The position numbers were made by a program, and so were the translations under genes. Below the pieces are notes generated by a model. The model was not told the DNA's origin, did no database searches, and saw nothing but the letters and a program-made list of their open reading frames with translations. A stretch of DNA of 37,378 bases from Gammaproteobacteria bacterium. GTDB lineage: Bacteria; Pseudomonadota; Gammaproteobacteria; Natronospirales; JAJUFS01. The stretch covers positions 1-37,378 of the forward strand of contig JAJUFS010000007.1 in assembly GCA_029263725.1 (NCBI GenBank), in the 5' to 3' direction. The stretch's first letter is position 1. Every line of letters begins with the position of its first letter. Shown piece by piece: positions 28,367-36,766 of this stretch.

Positions 28367-29635
28367 ATGAAGAAGATTGCGCTGCATTGGCAGATCGCGA
28401 TTGCCATTGCGCTTGCGGCGGTTGCCGGATGGCTTTCCGGAACTGACGCCGGCATCGCCGGCGTCACCTTTCACGGTGTCTATTCATTCCTGGGCGCGCT
28501 GTTCCTGCGCGCCCTGAAGATGATCATCGTGCCGCTGATCCTCTCGTCCATCATCGTCGGAATCGCCGGCATCGGGCGCGGCGAGGACCTCGGCAGGCTG
28601 GGTGGCAAGACAGTCGGGCTTTATCTTTCCACCGGCCTGATCGCGGTGCTGGTCGGCCTGGTTGCGGTGAACATCATCCGGCCGGGCATCGAGGACGGTG
28701 AGCCGGTGCGCGACCAGCTAGCGCTGGAGGTCAGCCGCCAGGAAGTGCGTCAGGAACTGGGTGGCCACGGCCTCGGCGGCATGGTCGACATGTTCATTCG
28801 CATGATTCCCGAGAACGTCGTCGCCACCGCATCCAACAACAGCGACCTGCTGGCGCTGATCTTCTTCGCCGTGCTGTTCGGCTTCTTCATCACCCGGGTG
28901 AGCAACGAGTACGCGGAACCCGTCTATGCGTTCTGGAACGGCGTGTTCCAGATCATGATGCGGATCACCGAGTTCATCATGAAGTTCGCGCCGATTGGCG
29001 TGTTCGGCCTCGTCGCCAAGGTGGTGGCCGAGACGGGTTTCGGCGGCGTGCGGCCGCTCGCCGTATTCGCGGTGACCGTGGTCATCGCGTTGATGACGCA
29101 TGCCCTGGTGATCATGCCGCTGATCATCCGCTTCCTTTCGGGCGTCAATCCCTGGAAGGTCTACCGCGCGGCTTCGCCAGCCCTGCTGACGGCGTTCTCG
29201 ACGGCGTCCTCCTCGGGCACCTTGCCGGTGACCATGGATTGCGTGGAAAAGAATGTCGGCGTATCCAACCGCGTTTCCAGCTTCGTGCTGCCGCTCGGCG
29301 CCACCATCAACATGAACGGCACGGCGCTCTACGAATGCACTGCGGTCATGTTCCTCGCGCAGGCCTATGGCCTGGAACTGTCGCTTGTCACGCAGTTCAC
29401 CATCGTGATCACCGCGCTGGTCACTTCGATCGGTGTTGCCGGCGTGCCGTCGGCGTCCATGGTGGCGATCGGCATGATCCTCACTGCCGTAGGCATGCCG
29501 CTGGAAGCGATGGGCGTGCTGTTCGTGTTCGACCGCGTGCTGGACATGCTGCGTACCAGTGTCAACGTGCTGGGCGATGTTGCCGCCAGCGTGATCGTTG
29601 CGCGCTCGCAGGGCGAGGAACTGGCGCTGAAGTAG
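28367..29635 (+). CDS. dicarboxylate/amino acid:cation symporter (DAACS family)
   Basis: A 422-residue secondary transporter of the GltP/GltPh/DctA family, with eight transmembrane helices and two hairpin loops. Markers are LRALKMIIVPLILSSIIVG, the serine-rich HP1 loop STASSSGTLPVTM, the TM7 motif GATINMNGTALYE and the TM8 substrate site LDMLRTSVNVLGD. The TM8 Asp and Arg match the pair that reads acidic amino acids in GltPh, so aspartate/glutamate is the best guess. In TM7 the usual NMDGT reads NMNGT, changing an Asp that helps bind Na+ in GltPh. GGGGGAGG precedes the ATG. It sits where Pseudomonas goes directly from ppiD to fabI. Confidence 0.93.
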   Translation: MKKIALHWQIAIAIALAAVAGWLSGTDAGIAGVTFHGVYSFLGALFLRALKMIIVPLILSSIIVGIAGIGRGEDLGRLGGKTVGLYLSTGLIAVLVGLVAVNIIRPGIEDGEPVRDQLALEVSRQEVRQELGGHGLGGMVDMFIRMIPENVVATASNNSDLLALIFFAVLFGFFITRVSNEYAEPVYAFWNGVFQIMMRITEFIMKFAPIGVFGLVAKVVAETGFGGVRPLAVFAVTVVIALMTHALVIMPLIIRFLSGVNPWKVYRAASPALLTAFSTASSSGTLPVTMDCVEKNVGVSNRVSSFVLPLGATINMNGTALYECTAVMFLAQAYGLELSLVTQFTIVITALVTSIGVAGVPSASMVAIGMILTAVGMPLEAMGVLFVFDRVLDMLRTSVNVLGDVAASVIVARSQGEELALK

Positions 29636-29650
29636 GCAGCAAGGACGAAT

Positions 29651-29687
29651 CATGAAAAAAGCCGGGCAGTGCCCGGCTTTTTTCATG
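29651..29687. terminator. bidirectional terminator, 37-base near-complete palindrome
   Basis: Two perfect 18-base arms (CATGAAAAAAGCCGGGCA and its complement) flank a single G. The GC core with A and T runs on both sides can end transcripts from the symporter gene and from the convergent fabI. Confidence 0.93.
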
Positions 29688-29699
29688 TCGGAAAGCTGC

Positions 29700-30485
29700 T
29701 CAGTCGTTCAGCGACATGCCGATGTTGTGGTAGCCGTTGTCGACGTAGATCACCTCGCCGGTGATGCCGGAGGCGAGATCGGAGCACAGGAAGGCGGCGG
29801 CATTGCCGACCTCTTCCGCCGTGACGTTGCGGCGCATGGGGGCGATCTTCGCGACGTGATCGAGCATCTTGCGGAAGCCGCTGATGCCGGAGGCGGCCAG
29901 CGTCTTGATCGGGCCGGCGGAGATTGCGTTCACGCGAATGCCTTCCGGGCCAAGATCCTGCGCCAGGAAGCGCACGTTCGCTTCCAGGCTCGCCTTGGCG
30001 AGACCCATGACGTTGTAGTTCGGCACGGCCTGCACGGCGCCGAGATAGGTCAGCGTGAGGAAGGCGCCGTTGCGGCCCTTCATCATCGGCCACAGCACCT
30101 TGGCGAGCGCGGCGAAGCTGTACGAGCTGATGTCGTGAGCAACGCGGAAGCCTTCCCGGCTGACCACGTCGATGTAGCGGCCTTCCAGCTGGTCTCGGGG
30201 CGCAAAGCCGATGGAGTGCACGGCGATGTCCAGCGAATCCCAGTGCTTGCCGAGGCGCGCGGGCAGCGATTCGATTTCCTCATCGCTGGCGACGTCCAGC
30301 GACAGCACGATGTCCGTGCCGAGTTCCCTGGCGAACTCCTCGACGCGCGGCTTGAGCTTGTCGCCGACGTAGGTGAGCGCGAGTTCCGCGCCCTCACGGC
30401 GCATCGCCTGGGCGATGCCCCACGCGATCGAACGGTTGGACGCGAGTCCGGTTATCAGCGCGCGCTTGCCTTGGAGAAAACCCAT
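29700..30485 (-). CDS. fabI: enoyl-[acyl-carrier-protein] reductase (NADH) FabI
   Basis: FabI reduces trans-2-enoyl-ACP in the last step of each fatty-acid elongation cycle and is the triclosan target. The 261-residue SDR protein has the atypical FabI cofactor loop [24 protein letters not shown] (Gly93 as in sensitive enzymes), and the catalytic residues Tyr147, Tyr157 and Lys164 ([19 protein letters not shown]). The end [15 protein letters not shown] is typical. AGAAGGA precedes the ATG. It is only 20 bases after mltD on the same strand, so a gloB-mltD-fabI unit is likely. Confidence 0.98.
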   Translation of the reverse strand: MGFLQGKRALITGLASNRSIAWGIAQAMRREGAELALTYVGDKLKPRVEEFARELGTDIVLSLDVASDEEIESLPARLGKHWDSLDIAVHSIGFAPRDQLEGRYIDVVSREGFRVAHDISSYSFAALAKVLWPMMKGRNGAFLTLTYLGAVQAVPNYNVMGLAKASLEANVRFLAQDLGPEGIRVNAISAGPIKTLAASGISGFRKMLDHVAKIAPMRRNVTAEEVGNAAAFLCSDLASGITGEVIYVDNGYHNIGMSLND

Positions 30486-30505
30486 CTTCTTTTTCCTTCT
30501 GCTGA

Positions 30506-32083
30506 TCAGGTTGATTGCTTGGTCACGTCGACCCGGAGCGTGAGTTTCTGGCCGGGCCGCAGGTAATCCTCGGCGGAAATATTATTCCATCGCACGATAT
30601 CACCCACCTTCACTCCGAAGCGACCGGCAATGCGGGCGAGCGAATCGCCGCGCCGCACGGTGTAGGTAACGGTACGCAGGCGGTTCGCCGGGCCAAGGCT
30701 TGCGGTGACCGCGGCATCCTTGGTCCACACCACCAGCGTCTGGCCGACCCGCAGCGGATCGGTGGGCGCCATGCCGTTCCAGGCCGCGAGCTCGCGCAGG
30801 TTCACGCCGTAACGGCGGGAGATGCTCCAGAAAGATTCGCCTGCCGCGACCCTGTGGTCGACGCGCACGCCCGAGCGCGGCACGTTCTGCTTCGCTTCCA
30901 GGCGGTTGGCAGCCGCGAGCGCATAGCCCTGCAGGGATTTCATCGCCACGGGCACGGTGAGCGTGTCGCCGGCACGAATGAGGTTGTTGCGAATGCCGTT
31001 CACCTCGCGCAGCAGCTCGACCGTGGTGTCGTACTTGCGCGCGATGGTCAGCAGGCTTTCGCCGCTCGAAATCTTGTGCCGCGCCCAGCGCACCGTGTCC
31101 TGCGGGCCGAGATCAGCCAGCGCCTGACGGAACTGCGGGATGTTCTCGATCGGCAGCAGCAGGCGATGCGGACCGTCCGGATCGGTGGCCCAGCGGTTGA
31201 AGGCGGGGTTGAGCATGTAGACCTGTTCGACATCCAGCCCGGCGAGTTCCGCGGCGAGCGCGAGATCGATCTGCCGGCCGACATCCACGGTCGCGAGATA
31301 GGGCTCATCCGGAATGGGACGCAGCGCGACGCCATGGCGTTCGGGTTCCGCGACCAGGCGCTGCAGCGCGAGCAGCTTGGGCACGTAGGCGCTGGTCTCG
31401 GCGGGAAGGCGCAGGTGCCAGAAGTCCGTGGGCAGTCCGCGCGAGCGGTTGTAGCGCACCGCGCGCGCCACGTTGCCTTCGCCGGAGTTGTAGGCGGCGA
31501 GCGCCAGCAGCCAGTCATCGAACTCGCCATGCAGGTACTCGAGGTAATCCAGCGCGGCGCGGGTCGCTTCCACCACGTCGCGGCGGCCGTCATACCACCA
31601 GTTCTGCTTCAGGCCGAAGCGCTTGCCGGTTCCCGGGATGAACTGCCACAGCCCGGCGGCGCGGCCGTGCGAATAGGCGAAGGGATCGAAGGCGCTTTCG
31701 ACGATGGGCAGCAGCGCGATTTCCATCGGCATGCCGCGTTCTTCCACCGCCTCGACGATGAGATGGAAGTAGGGCGTGGCGCGGGTGGCGACGCGATCAA
31801 GATAGGATTGATGCGAAGCATACCAGCGCAGCTGCGCGTTGACGCGATCGTTGTCGACCACTGGCAGGCCGAAGCCGTCACGCACCCGGAACCAGACATC
31901 GCGGCTGCCGATGTCCAGTTCATCGGCGGCGACGAGTTCGTCGACCTCGCACACCATGGGTTCGGTTTCGACAGCCGAGGTGACCACGATCTCGTTGTCG
32001 TCGACCAGCGGCGCGCCGGTGTCGCTTGTTGCACATGCGCCCAGCGCGAGCACGCCAGCCAGGACGCCAAACCTGCGAATCAT
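30506..32083 (-). CDS. mltD: membrane-bound lytic murein transglycosylase D
   Basis: MltD cleaves peptidoglycan glycan strands to 1,6-anhydro ends. The 525-residue lipoprotein precursor has a lipobox LGAC with Cys17. The SLT catalytic domain follows (~95-260; catalytic Glu129 in [11 protein letters not shown], then [19 protein letters not shown] and [12 protein letters not shown]). Three LysM repeats end the protein ([45 protein letters not shown]). The track start lies 29 codons upstream. Two adjacent ATGs exist at 32086 and 32083; GGGGAG is better spaced from 32083. gloB is 31 bases upstream, the Pseudomonas order. Confidence 0.95.
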   Translation of the reverse strand: MIRRFGVLAGVLALGACATSDTGAPLVDDNEIVVTSAVETEPMVCEVDELVAADELDIGSRDVWFRVRDGFGLPVVDNDRVNAQLRWYASHQSYLDRVATRATPYFHLIVEAVEERGMPMEIALLPIVESAFDPFAYSHGRAAGLWQFIPGTGKRFGLKQNWWYDGRRDVVEATRAALDYLEYLHGEFDDWLLALAAYNSGEGNVARAVRYNRSRGLPTDFWHLRLPAETSAYVPKLLALQRLVAEPERHGVALRPIPDEPYLATVDVGRQIDLALAAELAGLDVEQVYMLNPAFNRWATDPDGPHRLLLPIENIPQFRQALADLGPQDTVRWARHKISSGESLLTIARKYDTTVELLREVNGIRNNLIRAGDTLTVPVAMKSLQGYALAAANRLEAKQNVPRSGVRVDHRVAAGESFWSISRRYGVNLRELAAWNGMAPTDPLRVGQTLVVWTKDAAVTASLGPANRLRTVTYTVRRGDSLARIAGRFGVKVGDIVRWNNISAEDYLRPGQKLTLRVDVTKQST

Positions 32084-32114
32084 CATTGGCTCCCCGCCCC
32101 TGAAGATGTTGAAT

Positions 32115-32882
32115 TTATTGAAATTCGTCCTTCCAGCGCCGGAGCGCCGCGAACCTGCGCACCTTATCACTCAGGGTATTCCCCGACCACCGCTCGACGC
32201 TGGCAATCACGCCTGGTTGTTCGATTCTGAGAAATGGGTTCACTTGCCGTTCACGGGCGATGCTGCTCGGCAGGGAGGGTTCACCTTGCTGCCGAAGTGC
32301 TTCCACCTGCCGGCGCCAGGCGGCGATCTCGTCGTTCCCGGGTTCCGCGGCTGCAGCAAAGGTAAGATTCGCGAGCGTGTACTCGTGACCGCAGAAGACG
32401 CGCGTCGTTTCCGGCAGCGCAGCCAGGCGTTCCAGCGAGTGCAGCAACTTTTCCGGCGTGCCTTCGAACAGCCGGCCGCAGCCGGCGCTGAACAGCGTGT
32501 CGCCGCAGAACAAGGCGTCGCCGGTCACGAAGGCAACGTGGCCGAGCGTGTGCCCGGGGATTTCCATGACCGTGAAATCCAGCCCGGCGAGCCGGAACGT
32601 GGAGCCTTCCCGGACGAGCTCGGTCACGACGTCGCCTGCTTCGGCAGGACCGAACACGGGAACGTCGAAACGCTCGCACAGCGTTGCCGCGCCGCCGATG
32701 TGATCGCGATGGTGATGCGTCAGCAGGATGCCGCGCGGCACGAGGCCTTCCTGGCCAACCCGATCGAGCACAGGGGCGGCGTCGCCCGGGTCGACGATGA
32801 GGACATCCTCGGGCTCGTCTTTTGCGTGGATGAACCAGATGTAGTTGTCGCGGAACGCGGGGACATGGCTGATTTTCGGCAT
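32115..32882 (-). CDS. gloB: hydroxyacylglutathione hydrolase (glyoxalase II)
   Basis: GloB hydrolyses S-lactoylglutathione to lactate and glutathione, the second step of methylglyoxal detoxification. The 255-residue metallo-beta-lactamase-fold protein has THHHRDHIGG (His56, His58, Asp60, His61), IPGHTLGHV, the FCGDTLFSAGCGRLFEG loop and FCGHEYTLANL. The C-terminal RERQVNPFLR segment binds glutathione in the family. The ORF track begins at 32993; ATG at 32882 gives the family N-terminus MPKISHVPAFRDNYIW. A -10 box lies 6 bases before this ATG, so it is probably leaderless. Confidence 0.97.
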   Translation of the reverse strand: MPKISHVPAFRDNYIWFIHAKDEPEDVLIVDPGDAAPVLDRVGQEGLVPRGILLTHHHRDHIGGAATLCERFDVPVFGPAEAGDVVTELVREGSTFRLAGLDFTVMEIPGHTLGHVAFVTGDALFCGDTLFSAGCGRLFEGTPEKLLHSLERLAALPETTRVFCGHEYTLANLTFAAAAEPGNDEIAAWRRQVEALRQQGEPSLPSSIARERQVNPFLRIEQPGVIASVERWSGNTLSDKVRRFAALRRWKDEFQ

Positions 32883-32888
32883 GCGGGC

Positions 32889-32894
32889 ATGATA
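32889..32894 (-). promoter_or_regulatory. -10 box of gloB, start-proximal
   Basis: On the minus strand TATCAT (five of six) is followed by GCCCGC and then the gloB ATG, a 6-base gap. There is no Shine-Dalgarno, implying a leaderless transcript. A weak TTTTCG lies 17 bases upstream. Confidence 0.5.
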
Positions 32895-32923
32895 ACCGCC
32901 GGGAAGTCCCGCGAAAAACCGCG

Positions 32924-32932
32924 TGCTAAAGT
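32924..32932 (+). promoter_or_regulatory. extended -10 of the methyltransferase gene, start-proximal
   Basis: TGCTAAAGT (TGn plus TAAAGT, four of six) ends 6 bases before the ATG at 32939, with AGCCGC between and no Shine-Dalgarno. It mirrors the gloB promoter in the same 56-base divergent gap. Confidence 0.4.
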
Positions 32933-32938
32933 AGCCGC

Positions 32939-33676
32939 ATGAGCATCGACGGCCGCCTCGATCCCTGGTTCCGCTCCCCGCTGGGCGATGCATTGCTGTG
33001 CGCCGAGTCCGAGGTCGCCTGCCGCCTGCTCGAGCGGGTGTTCGGTTTCGTCGCCGTGGCCATCGGCGGCTGGTGGCCCACGGAGCCCTTCATGACGCAT
33101 TGTGCGATCCGTCGCCGCCTGCACCTGGACGCCCGCTCCGGCGACCTCCTGTCGCCGCTGGACAACCTCGCCCTGGCCTCGGATTCGGTGGACGCCATCG
33201 TGCTGCCGCACACCCTGGAGTTCGTGGAATCGCCGCAGCGGCTATTGCGCGAGGTCGAGCGGGTGCTGGTGGGCGAGGGTCATGTGCTGATCCTCGGCTT
33301 CAATCCGTGGAGCGCCTGGACGGTGCGCAAGCTGCTGAAGGGCGAGCATTTTCCGGAGTCCGGCCAGCCGCTGGCGCGGGCCCGGCTGATCGACTGGCTG
33401 GAACTGCTGGGCTTCGAGATCCTGGCCGCGCCCGGTTTTTTCCGCCGCCCCCCGCTGGACCATCGCGGCGCGCTGGAGCGCCTGCAGGGCCTGGAGCAGC
33501 CGCGCTGGCTGCCGCTGCCCGCCGGGGCCTACGCGGTGCTGGCGCGCAAGCATGTTTATTCCGTCACCCCGCTGCGGCCCGCCTGGGAGCGCCGTCGCCG
33601 CCTGATCGCGGGCCTGGCCTCGCCGACCGCGCAATCCACCGAATGGCGGCGGCGTGTGCACTACCAGAAACACTGA
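32939..33676 (+). CDS. class I SAM-dependent methyltransferase-like protein
   Basis: A 245-residue protein of the methyltransferase type-11 group that sits next to gloB and rnhA in many gammaproteobacteria. Post-motif regions are recognisable: [49 protein letters not shown], then a helix and LLGFEIL. The first SAM-binding motif (normally a Gly-rich loop such as DLGCGTG) is not evident; [10 protein letters not shown] stands near that place. Substrate is unknown and catalytic competence uncertain. The start is set by the divergent gloB and by the -10 box close to it. Its TGA overlaps an ATG in the frame of rnhA. Confidence 0.82.
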   Translation: MSIDGRLDPWFRSPLGDALLCAESEVACRLLERVFGFVAVAIGGWWPTEPFMTHCAIRRRLHLDARSGDLLSPLDNLALASDSVDAIVLPHTLEFVESPQRLLREVERVLVGEGHVLILGFNPWSAWTVRKLLKGEHFPESGQPLARARLIDWLELLGFEILAAPGFFRRPPLDHRGALERLQGLEQPRWLPLPAGAYAVLARKHVYSVTPLRPAWERRRRLIAGLASPTAQSTEWRRRVHYQKH

Positions 33677-33690
33677 TGACGAGGGAACGC

Positions 33691-34134
33691 ATGAAGCGGG
33701 TGATCATTCATTCCGACGGCGCCTGCCGCGGCAATCCCGGCCCGGGCGGCTGGGCCGCGGTGCTGGCCTGGGGCGACACCGAGAAGGAGCTGTCCGGCCA
33801 CGAGGCGCATACCACCAACAACCGCATGGAACTGACGGCGGCCATCGAGGCGCTGCGCGCGCTGAAGCGCCCATGCACGATCGATTTCTACACCGACTCC
33901 GAGTACCTTCGCCGCGGCATCACCGAGTGGCTGGTGAACTGGAAGCGCAACGGCTGGAAGACGGCCGCCCGGCAGCCGGTGAAGAATGCCGACCTGTGGA
34001 TGGCGCTGGACGAGGCCGCCGCGCCACATGAGATCCGCTGGCATTGGGTGAAGGGGCACAGCGGTCACGCCGGCAACGAGCGCGTCGATAGACTCGCCAA
34101 CGAAGCCATCGACCGCATGCTGGCCAAATCCTGA
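33691..34134 (+). CDS. rnhA: ribonuclease HI
   Basis: RNase HI cuts the RNA strand of RNA-DNA hybrids and clears R-loops and primers. The 147-residue protein has the full acidic active site: Asp9 ([14 protein letters not shown]), Glu47 ([12 protein letters not shown]), Asp69 (FYTDSEYL) and Asp133 ([10 protein letters not shown]), with the flexible-loop His in KGHSGHAGN. The track reads from 32998 through another gene. ATG at 33691 with GAGGGA upstream fits the family; ATG at 33676, overlapping the previous stop, would add five residues. Adjacent to dnaQ as in E. coli (there divergent) and Pseudomonas. Confidence 0.97.
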   Translation: MKRVIIHSDGACRGNPGPGGWAAVLAWGDTEKELSGHEAHTTNNRMELTAAIEALRALKRPCTIDFYTDSEYLRRGITEWLVNWKRNGWKTAARQPVKNADLWMALDEAAAPHEIRWHWVKGHSGHAGNERVDRLANEAIDRMLAKS

Positions 34135-34152
34135 AGCAGGGAAGAAAGAAGA

Positions 34153-34872
34153 ATGCGTCAGATCGTGCTTGATACCGAGACCACGGGTCTCGAGCCCGCC
34201 GAGGGCCACCGCATCATCGAGATCGGTTGCGTGGAGATCGTCAATCGCCGGCTCACCGGCGACGACCGCCGCTGGTACCTCAACCCCGATCGCGACATCG
34301 ACGAAGGCGCGGTCGAGGTCCATGGCATCACCAGCGACTTCCTCGCCGACAAGCCGCGCTTCAGGGACATCGTCGACGAGTTCCTCGAATACATCCGCGG
34401 CGCGGAGCTGGTCATCCACAACGCGCCCTTCGACGTCGGCTTCCTCAATCATGAGCTGGAAGTGCATCTCGGCCGCAGCGAGCGGGTCGACGTGATCTGC
34501 GGCGTGCTCGATACGCTGCAGATGGCGCGCCGCATGTACCCCGGTCAGCGCGCCAGCCTGGACGCGCTGTGCAAGCGCTTCGAGATCGACAACTCGCGCC
34601 GCGAGTATCACGGCGCGCTTCTTGACGCGCAGCTGCTCGCCGAGGTCTATCTCGCCATGACCGGCGGCCAGGCGGCGCTGCTGCTGGATGCGGCGAAACA
34701 GCCCGGCGCGGCTGCGGCGAGAGCCGAGCAGCGCATCGCGCGCGAAGGGCTGGTGCTGCCCGTGATTGCGCCAAAGGAAAGCGAGGCACTGTTGCACGCG
34801 CGCTTCCTTGATGCCATGCGGGAACAGGGTGCCACGCCGTTATGGCAGGAACTCGAACCCTCCGAAGTGTGA
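34153..34872 (+). CDS. dnaQ: DNA polymerase III epsilon subunit (3'-5' proofreading)
   Basis: DnaQ proofreads for the replicative polymerase. The 239-residue protein has ExoI VLDTETTGL (Asp7, Glu9), ExoII IHNAPFDVGFLNHE (Asp94) and ExoIII YHGALLDAQLLAEVY (His153, Asp158). Right after it, QAALLL at ~175-180 occupies the place of the E. coli epsilon clamp-binding motif. The C-terminal tail that binds the polymerase alpha subunit is present but diverged. It follows rnhA after 18 bases, presumably co-transcribed. Confidence 0.97.
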   Translation: MRQIVLDTETTGLEPAEGHRIIEIGCVEIVNRRLTGDDRRWYLNPDRDIDEGAVEVHGITSDFLADKPRFRDIVDEFLEYIRGAELVIHNAPFDVGFLNHELEVHLGRSERVDVICGVLDTLQMARRMYPGQRASLDALCKRFEIDNSRREYHGALLDAQLLAEVYLAMTGGQAALLLDAAKQPGAAAARAEQRIAREGLVLPVIAPKESEALLHARFLDAMREQGATPLWQELEPSEV

Positions 34873-34903
34873 TTCCGGCTCCCTCATCACCGACCGGTTT
34901 CTC

Positions 34904-34933
34904 GTGACTACCATCCGGGCATCACTGTAGAAT
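34904..34933 (+). promoter_or_regulatory. probable sigma70 promoter of nhaB
   Basis: GTGACT (four of six) and TAGAAT (five of six) are 18 bases apart, with TG just before the -10 box. The leader to the nhaB ATG would be about 66 bases. No terminator separates dnaQ from this promoter. Confidence 0.5.
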
Positions 34934-35005
34934 CCGACGTCCTTTCGCGCTCCGGCATGGAAGCCCGGGGCGTGAGTCCTGGCAACAAACCAACGGATGA
35001 TTACC

Positions 35006-36511
35006 ATGACCGACTCTCTGAGCCGCGGCTTCGTGCGGAATTTTCTTGGCAATTCGCCGGACTGGTACAAGCAGACCATCATCGGTTTCCTGGTCCTGAA
35101 CCCCATCCTGTTCTTCCTGGTGGACCCGTACATCGCCGGCTGGGTGCTGGTGCTGGAGTTCATCTTCACGCTGGCCATGGCGCTGAAGTGCTACCCGCTG
35201 CAGCCCGGCGGCCTGCTGGCGATCGAAGCGATCGCCATCGGCATGGCCTCGCCGGAAACGGTGTTCCATGAAGCGCAGGCGAACTTCGAAGTGATCCTGC
35301 TGCTGATCTTCATGGTCGCCGGCATCTACTTCCTGAAGAACATGCTGCTCTACACCTTCACCAACATCCTGGTGAAGATCCGCTCGAAGATCGCGCTGTC
35401 GCTGATGTTCACCTTCACGGCGGCTTTCCTGTCGGCCTTCCTCGACGCGCTGACCGTCATCGCCGTGGTGATTGCCGTTGCCGTCGGCTTCTACGGCGTC
35501 TATCACCGCGTCGCTTCGGGACGCGCCATCGACCACGATCACGACCAGGCCGACGACCAGTGGATCGCCGAACAGCACCGCGCCGACCTGGAGAACTTCC
35601 GCGGCTTCCTGCGCAACCTGCTGATGCACGCTGCCATCGGCACCGCGCTGGGCGGCGTCATGACCATGGTCGGCGAGCCGCAGAACCTGCTGATCGCCAG
35701 CGTGATGAACTGGAACTTCGTCGAGTTCTTCGTGCATGTCGCGCCGGTGTCTCTGCCGGTGTTCGTGGTCGGCCTGGCCACCTGCTTCCTGGTCGAGAAG
35801 TTCAGGATCTTCTCCTACGGTTACGAGCTGCCGCAGAACGTGCGCAAGGTGCTGGAGGATTTCGCCGCCGAGCAGGAACGCAAGCGCGGCCCGCGTGACT
35901 ACGCGGCGCTCATCGCCCAGGCCCTGGTGGCGGTGTTCCTGATCGTGGCGCTGGCCTTCCATCTCGCCGCTGTCGGCCTGATCGGCCTTGCCGTCATCGT
36001 GCTGGCGACCTCGTTCACCGGCGTGACCGAGGAGCACCAGCTCGGCCATGCCTTCCAGGAAGCGCTGCCATTCACCGCGCTGCTGGTGGTGTTCTTCGCC
36101 ATCGTCGGCGTGATCCACGAGCAGCACCTGTTCAGCCCGGTGATCGATTACGTGCTGACCAACTTCCAGGGACATGCGCAGCTGTCGGCGTTCTACATCG
36201 CCAACGGCGTGCTGTCGGCGATTTCCGACAACGTGTTCGTGGCCACGGTGTACATCAACGAGATCAAGGCGGCCTTCGAGGCCGGCGCGATCAGCGCCGA
36301 GCAGTACAACCTGCTCGCCGTCTCGGTGAACACCGGCACCAACATCCCGTCGGTGGCGACGCCGAACGGCCAGGCCGCCTTCCTGTTCCTGCTGACCTCG
36401 GCCATCGCGCCGCTGGTGCGGCTGTCCTACGGCCGCATGGTGATCCTGGCCCTGCCGTACACCATCACCATGTCCATCGCCGGTTTCCTCGCTACCATCT
36501 ATCTGCTGTGA
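35006..36511 (+). CDS. nhaB: Na+/H+ antiporter NhaB
   Basis: NhaB exports Na+ for H+ and supports pH and salt homeostasis at the inner membrane. The 501-residue protein matches NhaB throughout: [18 protein letters not shown] at the N-terminus, [17 protein letters not shown], the conserved [54 protein letters not shown], and [29 protein letters not shown]. About 12 membrane segments are visible. The ORF track starts at 34997; the ATG at 35006 has GGAT upstream at better spacing. Pseudomonas carries nhaB a few genes after dnaQ. A strong terminator follows. Confidence 0.97.
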   Translation: MTDSLSRGFVRNFLGNSPDWYKQTIIGFLVLNPILFFLVDPYIAGWVLVLEFIFTLAMALKCYPLQPGGLLAIEAIAIGMASPETVFHEAQANFEVILLLIFMVAGIYFLKNMLLYTFTNILVKIRSKIALSLMFTFTAAFLSAFLDALTVIAVVIAVAVGFYGVYHRVASGRAIDHDHDQADDQWIAEQHRADLENFRGFLRNLLMHAAIGTALGGVMTMVGEPQNLLIASVMNWNFVEFFVHVAPVSLPVFVVGLATCFLVEKFRIFSYGYELPQNVRKVLEDFAAEQERKRGPRDYAALIAQALVAVFLIVALAFHLAAVGLIGLAVIVLATSFTGVTEEHQLGHAFQEALPFTALLVVFFAIVGVIHEQHLFSPVIDYVLTNFQGHAQLSAFYIANGVLSAISDNVFVATVYINEIKAAFEAGAISAEQYNLLAVSVNTGTNIPSVATPNGQAAFLFLLTSAIAPLVRLSYGRMVILALPYTITMSIAGFLATIYLL

Positions 36512-36528
36512 GGGGAATCCGCTTGATG

Positions 36529-36559
36529 AAAGCCCCGGCCTTGTGCCGGGGTTTTTTTT
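36529..36559 (+). terminator. intrinsic terminator after nhaB
   Basis: CCCCGGC / GCCGGGG stem, extended by AAAG against T residues, with a CTTGT loop and a run of eight T. Confidence 0.93.
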
Positions 36560-36561
36560 GA

Positions 36562-36620
36562 GAAGGGAGAAGGGAGGAGACCGAGAGCCGAAAGCTGCAA
36601 ATCTTCTTCCTTCTCCCTTC
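36562..36620. repeat. purine/pyrimidine inverted repeat
   Basis: GAAGGGAGAAGG (36562-36573) and CCTTCTCCCTTC (36609-36620) are a perfect 12-base inverted pair 35 bases apart. Each lies in a longer one-sided purine or pyrimidine tract. Unlike the coding sequence around it; probably an intergenic repeat. Confidence 0.6.
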
Positions 36621-36654
36621 CTTTACCCTGCAGTTCTCTCAGCTCTCACGCCTT

Positions 36655-36681
36655 CCCGGATTTCGCTTCGCTCAACCCGGG
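36655..36681. repeat. small imperfect hairpin, REP-like
   Basis: CCCGGATT and AACCCGGG, one mismatch, flank TCGCTTCGCTC. The form resembles short dispersed hairpin repeats known between proteobacterial genes. Only one copy is in the window. The rest of 36560-36766 shows no gene. Confidence 0.4.
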
Positions 36682-36766
36682 CTCCATCCTCTCACCCCGC
36701 ACGCCCCGACTTGCAGCCGGCCAGCGAATACGGTGTCATTGCGGCAAGTCCGCATCGATGACCGCA

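Noticed and set aside
36543-36761. 72-codon ORF after the nhaB terminator
   Set aside because: It starts inside the terminator and covers repeat-like DNA with no ribosome site or coding character.
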